DNA of 6,284 bases from Candidatus Thorarchaeota archaeon SMTZ1-83 (lineage in GTDB: Archaea; Asgardarchaeota; Thorarchaeia; Thorarchaeales; Thorarchaeaceae), in the NCBI GenBank assembly GCA_001563325.1, contig LRSK01000093.1, forward strand, positions 1 to 6,284, written 5' to 3'. Numbering within the stretch: position 1 is the stretch's first letter; every line of letters begins with the position of its first letter. The position numbers and the translations under genes were made by a program. The notes under the pieces were generated by a model. The model did not search any database. It saw only the letters and a list, made by a program, of their open reading frames with translations, and was not told the origin of the DNA. Positions 1 through 4,883 of this stretch are shown here, piece after piece.

Positions 1-1
1 A

Positions 2-682
2 TTCACCGATGATTTTGGAGTACCAATACTAGCCCGTAACGCGATAATCGAGGTGAATGGAACTGATCATCTGGTCAGTACCCAGTCAAATGGTGTGATT
101 ACTATCACCCAGCCTGGAATTGACAGGGAAACCACTATCACAGTGAGAGTCCGTTTTCCATCAGTCACTGCAGGTATCCCTGAATTTGTTTCCGAATCAA
201 TTACCATCTACATTCGGCCACCTGGGACTGGCTTTGCGAATGCTCTAGACCTGCTCTTTCCGTTGGCCGCAATAGCTGCTGCTATAGTGGTCCTTCTTCT
301 ATACCTGTACTTTGTCAGAGGATTTGGCAAGGGCGCATTCGTATCAGTTTCAAGAGACCTAGCAAGCAAGCTTAGGAGTATCAAGAGGCTTGCAGACGAT
401 GGTAAGTATGCTGCTGCAATTTCGTTGACCTATCACACCTTTGAGGACATGTGTGGGTCGAAGACAGGACTATCTCGACGTCATTCAGAAACAGCACGAG
501 ACTATGCAGAACGTATTCTTAAGGAGCTTCCATTAGAAGGCTCTTCAGTGAACGAGCTGCTTCAGGCTTATGAAGAAGCGCGCTTCTCACATCATGAGAT
601 CACACAGGAGACCTATGATAGTGCAATGCGCGTCTTCACAGATCTTTACCCGCGAATTGAAGCGGTAATAACGACAGAATAG
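2..682 (+). CDS. Membrane-anchored DUF4129-like protein, 5' end outside the window
   Basis: The reading frame is open to the left edge, so only the last 226 residues are visible; the GTG at 53 is internal. Visible residues 1-75 are polar and alternate hydrophobic beta-strand-like segments, resembling an Ig-like or CARDB-like ectodomain, with one N-glycosylation sequon (NGT, residues 19-21). A single membrane helix spans about residues 82-104 (LLFPLAAIAAAIVVLLLYLY) and is followed by basic residues, placing the rest in the cytoplasm. Residues 120-222 are helical and match the DUF4129 pattern: GKYAAAISL, then SETARDYAERIL, then YEEARFS, then a final helix ending DLYPRIE. In bacteria and archaea DUF4129 commonly ends membrane-bound transglutaminase-like proteins next to MoxR and DUF58 genes, so a transglutaminase-like or other ectodomain upstream is plausible but not visible. 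It ends 13 bases before the next gene, which encodes a close copy of its tail. Domain call fairly sure; whole-protein function unknown. Confidence 0.85.
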   Translation, partial: FTDDFGVPILARNAIIEVNGTDHLVSTQSNGVITITQPGIDRETTITVRVRFPSVTAGIPEFVSESITIYIRPPGTGFANALDLLFPLAAIAAAIVVLLLYLYFVRGFGKGAFVSVSRDLASKLRSIKRLADDGKYAAAISLTYHTFEDMCGSKTGLSRRHSETARDYAERILKELPLEGSSVNELLQAYEEARFSHHEITQETYDSAMRVFTDLYPRIEAVITTE

Positions 683-683
683 A

Positions 684-690
684 AGGTGAT
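684..690 (+). promoter_or_regulatory. Strong Shine-Dalgarno site of the soluble DUF4129-like gene
   Basis: AGGTGAT lies five bases before the ATG at 696 and is fully complementary to the 3' end of archaeal 16S rRNA (AUCACCU). It begins just after the previous stop codon and supports ATG 696 over the out-of-frame ATG at 689. Confidence 0.75.
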
Positions 691-695
691 GAAAT

Positions 696-1085
696 ATGGG
701 CTTTAGAGAATCCATCCAAAAAAAGTTCCGCGGAGGAACGCCGAAGGTCGCGAGTGTTGACATCCCGGCCAAACTCCGGAACATCAAGAAGCTTGCAGAT
801 GCTGGAAAGTATAATGCAGCTATAACCTTGGCATATCGCACGTTCGAACAGATGTGCGGCATGAAGACTGGTTCTGAACGTGCCCAGTCTGAAACTGCGC
901 GTGAGTTTTTGGAACGTGTGTTAAAGGTGATTCCGCTAGATGGTGTTGCTGTAGAGGGCTTCATAACATCGTATGAAGAGGCTCGTTTCTCAAACCATGC
1001 GATTACAAGGGAACGTTACGAGCGAGCAATCAAGACATTCAGCGATCTGTATCCGCGGATTGAAGGAAGGGCAATGCCAGAATAG
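696..1085 (+). CDS. Soluble DUF4129-like protein, paralogue of the preceding gene's tail
   Basis: A 129-residue protein without signal peptide or membrane helix, expected to be cytoplasmic. After a short basic leader (residues 1-22) it consists of one DUF4129-like helical domain: GKYNAAITLAYRTFEQMCG, SETAREFLERVL, YEEARFSNHAIT and a last helix ending DLYPRIE. Aligned by eye without gaps over 98 positions it is identical to the upstream protein's cytoplasmic domain at 60, so the two arose by duplication. DUF4129 has no established enzymatic activity; it is usually found fused to membrane proteins, so a free-standing copy is notable and suggests a subunit or competitor that binds the same partner (inference), possibly the MoxR or DUF58 protein encoded downstream. 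The start is secured by a perfect Shine-Dalgarno sequence. It lies in the same operon, 15 bases before the next gene. Confidence 0.85.
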   Translation: MGFRESIQKKFRGGTPKVASVDIPAKLRNIKKLADAGKYNAAITLAYRTFEQMCGMKTGSERAQSETAREFLERVLKVIPLDGVAVEGFITSYEEARFSNHAITRERYERAIKTFSDLYPRIEGRAMPE

Positions 1086-1100
1086 TGCTAGGTGTGACCG

Positions 1101-2510
1101 ATGGGCTGGAAAGAATACGTGCAAGTAATCCTCTTCATCCTAAGCTGGGCACCAGTCGGTGTCCTAATAGGAACAAGTGTATTCAATGTAGAGGCAACGT
1201 ACGTTCACGATTTCAGCATCTATAACGAGGAATATAATGGCCTCAGTATATATCGTGATGCCATTGAGGGTGCTGGATACACGGTAAAGGCAATCCAGTC
1301 ATCTATGAGCACACTTGGACGCTATGAAGGGAATGCAACGCTTGTTATTACGGGTCCCGTTGTGGACTTCAGCATAGATACGATATTAGTGATATTTCAA
1401 CACCTGACCTCAGGCGGCGGAGTCCTAATTGCCGATGACTTTGGTACAGCAAACAGCTCATTCGCTCTACTGAACCTCCTTCTTCAAGAAGCCATGCAGG
1501 GTGGTGGCGTGAATCTAACGGGGGTCCTCAGCTTTCCACAGGGAGTTCTCTTTGACCTAGACTCGTACGGTCCCAACCCATTGCTCCCAATTGTGACTGA
1601 CTTTCATAGTGTCACTGGTTATGGCCCTATTCTGACACAAGGTGTCGGTTCTCTCCATTTGAACTATGCCTCAGTTCTAACGCCTACAAGCCTCATGGGA
1701 TATATGGGAATTGCATGGACAACACCACGAGCCTGGTGTGAAAAGAATCTCACATCAATTGAAACACATGAAGCCTGGCCTGACGATGATGAATGGGCCG
1801 GAGTCCTGCCAGTTGCAGGTGCCATTGACTTGGGCAATATGCTTCAGGCGAATGCAGGTCGTCTGGTTGCGGTGAGCGATCCTAGCATTTTCATCAATGA
1901 TATGGTCGAGGACTTTGGAGGCAATTTGCGATTCGGAATGAACATAATCAACTGGCTTGCACGTGGCAATACTGATGAAAACAGGCCAATAGTGTTCTGC
2001 GAGAGTCTACTCGAGGTGCCTTGGTCCTCTCCTGAGTTCTTCTTTGGACTCTACCTTGGGAGAGCACTATGGCTCTCCAGCATGCCTATTCTCGCTCCAA
2101 TCTATCCCCTAGTCACAGTACTTGGCATTCGGAAATACCTGCCCGACCCGAAAAAGCCTGAGGTGAAGAGCGTATCTGATGTATTCCTACGGCGAGGACA
2201 GACGTACTTTAGCGAAAGGATGTCGTATTATCGTAGTGAGGGTAATTATGGCCGCGTCGTGAAAATGTTATACCGTAAGCTGAGAAGGGCATTGGTGAAG
2301 AAGTATCAATGGCGAGAGTTTGATGTAATGAAGGTCTTTGAGCTCTTGAGATATAAGGACCCGAACATCAACTTGCAGAATTTCAACAAGATAATTGCCA
2401 GGATTGAGGAGATTGCTTCTAATCCTGGAATTAAAGTGAAGGAGAACGAGATGATGTCGCTCTTCTTCATTATTCGTGACATTCAAACAAAATTAGTTGA
2501 AACAAAGTGA
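1101..2510 (+). CDS. DUF4350-like membrane protein with exoplasmic domain and cytoplasmic helical tail
   Basis: A 469-residue protein. A membrane helix at about residues 8-27 is followed by a large exoplasmic domain (28-312), a second hydrophobic stretch (about 313-343) and a basic cytoplasmic tail (344-469). The ectodomain shows DUF4350 hallmarks: a loop containing YRDAIEGAGYTV, then LTSGGGVLIADDFG (102-115), and near its end GRLVAVSDPSIFIND (253-267) followed by NIINWLARG. This is the glutamine-amidotransferase-like fold found in Golvesin/DUF4350 families, but no catalytic Cys-His pair is evident, so a binding role is more likely than catalysis (inference). Four N-glycosylation sequons (N78, N118, N138, N216) all lie in the ectodomain and none in the tail, which fits the topology. 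DUF4350 genes are frequent neighbours of MoxR and DUF58. GGTG at 1091-1094 serves the ATG at 1101; an in-frame TGA at 1095 excludes earlier starts. Confidence 0.8.
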   Translation: MGWKEYVQVILFILSWAPVGVLIGTSVFNVEATYVHDFSIYNEEYNGLSIYRDAIEGAGYTVKAIQSSMSTLGRYEGNATLVITGPVVDFSIDTILVIFQHLTSGGGVLIADDFGTANSSFALLNLLLQEAMQGGGVNLTGVLSFPQGVLFDLDSYGPNPLLPIVTDFHSVTGYGPILTQGVGSLHLNYASVLTPTSLMGYMGIAWTTPRAWCEKNLTSIETHEAWPDDDEWAGVLPVAGAIDLGNMLQANAGRLVAVSDPSIFINDMVEDFGGNLRFGMNIINWLARGNTDENRPIVFCESLLEVPWSSPEFFFGLYLGRALWLSSMPILAPIYPLVTVLGIRKYLPDPKKPEVKSVSDVFLRRGQTYFSERMSYYRSEGNYGRVVKMLYRKLRRALVKKYQWREFDVMKVFELLRYKDPNINLQNFNKIIARIEEIASNPGIKVKENEMMSLFFIIRDIQTKLVETK

Positions 2511-2515
2511 AATGT

Positions 2516-2520
2516 GAGGT
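2516..2520 (+). promoter_or_regulatory. Shine-Dalgarno site favouring ATG 2531 for the MoxR gene
   Basis: GAGGT lies ten bases before the ATG at 2531. The alternative GTG at 2507 has only an A/T-rich stretch before it and no Shine-Dalgarno match, although it overlaps the preceding stop as GTGA, an arrangement typical of translational coupling. Confidence 0.5.
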
Positions 2521-2530
2521 AGAAGAAAAA

Positions 2531-3520
2531 ATGGCAACAGAAGAAGCAACCGGCGCTGAACCAGCTGAAGTGCTTCAGCCGATGAGCATCGATGAGGTCC
2601 ATTCCCTCAGCTCTGATATTATCCGTGAGTGTGGAAGGATCATCGTCGGTAAAGAGGATATACTCCGTGATGTGCTCATAGCATTCCTTTCAAACGGACA
2701 TGTTGTGCTGGAGGGCGTGCCCGGTTTAGCCAAGACCTACATGGCTCGCACTTTTGCGTCCATTCTAGGTTGTGCGTTTAAGAGAATACAACTCACGGTT
2801 GACACACTCCCAGCTGACCTATTGGGTAGTAATGTGTTTAATCAGAGAACAGGAGAGTTCTGGTATCGAAAAGGTCCAGTATTCTCAAACCTGGTGCTCG
2901 CAGACGAGATTAATCGGTGTCCTCCCAAGTCTCAGAGTGCTTTGCTCGAAGTGATGGAGGAACGACAGGTTTCGATAGAAGGTGTGACAAGGAAACTTCC
3001 TAGACCCTTCCTGATCATTGCGACTCAGAATCCTGTGGAACAGGAAGGTACCTATCCACTTCCAGAAGCCCAGCTTGACAGGTTCATGTTCAGACTGATT
3101 CTCGACTATCCAACCGGTTCTGAAGAGGCTGAGGTCATTCGAAGGAAGCACATTGGTGAGGCTTCAGACCTTCGAGTCCTTGCTGATCCGACGACCATTG
3201 CGCGAATGCAGAATGCATGCAAGACCGTGTACATCGAGGAGGACATAATCAATTACATACGAGACATTGTCATACGAACAAGGAATGATCCTCAGATCCT
3301 GCTCGGCGGGTCGCCCCGTGCATCACTGGTCCTCATGGGTGCATCAAAAACTCGGGCAGCAATGGATGGTCGGGACTATGTAGTTCCTGAAGATGTACGG
3401 ATGCTGACAGTTCAATGCCTGAACCACCGATTGGTCTTGAAGCCTGAAGCTGAGCTTGAGGGCCTATCTGTAGAAAGATTGGTTTCAAAGATACTTGGAG
3501 AAGTTGACTGTCCAAGGTAA
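2531..3520 (+). CDS. MoxR-family AAA+ ATPase
   Basis: A cytoplasmic AAA+ ATPase of 329 residues from ATG 2531, the usual size for MoxR proteins. All nucleotide-handling motifs are intact: Walker A GVPGLAKT (62-69), Walker B LVLADE (121-126) followed by the family-typical INRCPPKSQSALLEVMEE, sensor 1 ATQN (164-167) followed by the MoxR signature PVEQEGTYPLPEAQLDRF with the arginine finger at R184, and the sensor 2 region GGSPRA (259-264) in the C-terminal lid. MoxR proteins form hexameric rings that use ATP to remodel or mature partner complexes, typically with a vWA-domain protein; the DUF58 gene immediately downstream is the expected partner. The substrate cannot be read from the sequence. 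The start could instead be GTG 2507, adding eight residues (MKCEVEEK) and overlapping the previous gene by four bases. Family assignment is near certain. Confidence 0.96.
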   Translation: MATEEATGAEPAEVLQPMSIDEVHSLSSDIIRECGRIIVGKEDILRDVLIAFLSNGHVVLEGVPGLAKTYMARTFASILGCAFKRIQLTVDTLPADLLGSNVFNQRTGEFWYRKGPVFSNLVLADEINRCPPKSQSALLEVMEERQVSIEGVTRKLPRPFLIIATQNPVEQEGTYPLPEAQLDRFMFRLILDYPTGSEEAEVIRRKHIGEASDLRVLADPTTIARMQNACKTVYIEEDIINYIRDIVIRTRNDPQILLGGSPRASLVLMGASKTRAAMDGRDYVVPEDVRMLTVQCLNHRLVLKPEAELEGLSVERLVSKILGEVDCPR

Positions 3521-3543
3521 TCTTATCTAAGCGATGTAAGCGC

Positions 3544-3547
3544 GGAG
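3544..3547 (+). promoter_or_regulatory. Shine-Dalgarno site of the DUF58 gene
   Basis: GGAG lies ten bases before the GTG start at 3558. An in-frame TAA at 3537-3539 and the absence of any other start codon make GTG 3558 the earliest and only sensible start. The 37-base gap from 3521 holds no convincing terminator or TATA box. Confidence 0.5.
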
Positions 3548-3557
3548 AAGAACAACT

Positions 3558-4883
3558 GTGATCACGCAGAGAGGCTTTGTCGTTATCTTTGCAGCGGTGC
3601 TATTCCTCACTAGTGGATTTGCCCTTGGAGGAAACTTCTACCTCACGACACTAGGAGTCTACCTAATTATAGGACTTGTAGTTTCCCTACCCTTCTTTGC
3701 GCTAACTGCAAACATCGCCGGAATCGAGGTTGACAGACAAGTCGACAAGGTCAAGCTGTTCTCAGGTGACTTTCTCCGTGTCAGAGTCACTATCAGAAAC
3801 ACCTCTCGAAGGCACTTTGACTTTATCGAGGTGCATGACCAATATCCCGAAACGTGGATTCTTGCTATAGGCGAGAATTTCATAGCAAGCCGAATAGAGC
3901 CAGGAAGCAGCATCACATTCTCCTATATTCTCCAAGCAAGAATGCGTGGCCGGTACAATGTTGGCCCAACTGAGGTCGTCATGCGTGACCGCCTTGGCTT
4001 GCATTACTATAAGCGGTCCCTAAAAGCCGAAACAGAGATTCTTGTGTATCCCACTTGGAAGGATGTCCGACGCTTGGACGCTATTGGTAAACAGAGACAG
4101 CTAGGTCTCATGTTTGGCTCTCACCGCACGAAGATTGTAGGGATGGGTACCGACTTCACAGGATTTCGAGAGTATGTTCCAGGAGATGCTTTCAGACTGA
4201 TCGACTGGAAGACCAGTGCCAAGCGTGGTGATATGGTTGTCAAACAGTACGAGCAAGAGAAGAATGTCCAAATTATGTGTATGGTGGACACCAGTGGAAG
4301 CATGGGGAATGGCTATCCGGAGAACACCAAACTAGAATACGCTATCCGTGCTGCAGTACTTCTCACTCATATGGGGCTAGAGCGAAAAGATCTGGTTGGC
4401 ACCTGCGTCTTTAGCGAAGTTGTGCATTCATTTGTGCCCCCAAGCACTCACCCTAACCATATGTATGATGTTTTGGAATCTCTCGCAATGGCGGAGCCAA
4501 AAGGCTGGAGTGATTATGAGTCTGCAATTACACACGTTATAGAGCAAACAAGGAAACGCACACTCGTTATCTGGCTGACCGATTTGGAGGAGAGTCCTGG
4601 CCCGTTACTCAATGCCATGAAGACCCTCGTGGCAAACGGTCACAAAGCGATGGTCATCAGCCCCTTCGGGCCTTGGTTCGAAGCACCTGTAGGGCAGTTT
4701 GGACCAGTAGAGAAAGTCCTAGCTGAAGCAGTTTCAGAGGAACTATGGGAACGTCGAAGGAAAATCGCACGTGCACTGGCAAGGTTTGGCATTAGTGTCG
4801 TCAATGTTGGACCTGAGGACTTCCTTCCAACAATCATCAAGACATATGAGCAGGCGAAACAGAGGGGGGTGGCATTGTTCTGA
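3558..4883 (+). CDS. DUF58 protein with von Willebrand A domain, membrane-anchored
   Basis: A 441-residue protein with two N-terminal membrane helices (about 6-23 and 31-50), which leave the remainder in the cytoplasm. Residues 57-165 form a beta-rich segment typical of DUF58 proteins (FSGDFLRVRVTIRN; RGRYNVGPTEVVMRDRLGL). The DUF58 signature follows at 203-224: FREYVPGD, then RLIDWKTSAKRG. The vWA-like domain (about 236-420) begins with an intact metal-ion-dependent adhesion site DTSGS (D244, S246, S248) and keeps the later aspartate in LTDLEE (D342); the usual MIDAS threonine appears to be Ser318 in GWSDY. DUF58 proteins pair with MoxR ATPases, and the vWA domain is thought to be the adaptor that links the ATPase ring to its target. 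The membrane anchor suggests a membrane-bound target. The gene begins with GTG 37 bases after MoxR, and its stop overlaps the next gene. Confidence 0.94.
   Translation: MITQRGFVVIFAAVLFLTSGFALGGNFYLTTLGVYLIIGLVVSLPFFALTANIAGIEVDRQVDKVKLFSGDFLRVRVTIRNTSRRHFDFIEVHDQYPETWILAIGENFIASRIEPGSSITFSYILQARMRGRYNVGPTEVVMRDRLGLHYYKRSLKAETEILVYPTWKDVRRLDAIGKQRQLGLMFGSHRTKIVGMGTDFTGFREYVPGDAFRLIDWKTSAKRGDMVVKQYEQEKNVQIMCMVDTSGSMGNGYPENTKLEYAIRAAVLLTHMGLERKDLVGTCVFSEVVHSFVPPSTHPNHMYDVLESLAMAEPKGWSDYESAITHVIEQTRKRTLVIWLTDLEESPGPLLNAMKTLVANGHKAMVISPFGPWFEAPVGQFGPVEKVLAEAVSEELWERRRKIARALARFGISVVNVGPEDFLPTIIKTYEQAKQRGVALF
4865..4871 (+). promoter_or_regulatory. Shine-Dalgarno site inside the DUF58 gene serving the CTG start at 4880
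   Basis: GGGGGTG pairs with the archaeal anti-Shine-Dalgarno sequence along its whole length, with one G-U wobble where the consensus has A. It lies eight bases before CTG 4880. The first in-frame ATG (4934) has no comparable site upstream. Confidence 0.6.

Noticed and set aside
53..55. GTG at 53 as the start of the first protein
   Set aside because: The frame is open to the window edge with sensible protein sequence before it (FTDDFGVPILARNAIIEV), and there is no signal peptide after it although a membrane protein with an ectodomain needs one.
587..964. Antisense open frame of 125 codons
   Set aside because: It lies across the end of one well-supported gene and most of the next, has no Shine-Dalgarno support, and its protein shows no recognisable domain; it is a shadow of the + strand genes.
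2885..3151. Antisense open frame inside the MoxR gene
   Set aside because: It is opposite the conserved Walker B to arginine-finger region, where codon constraints explain the lack of stops.
3521..3557. Possible promoter or terminator between MoxR and DUF58
   Set aside because: The 37 bases contain no GC-rich hairpin, T-run or clear TATA/BRE element; only a Shine-Dalgarno site is visible.
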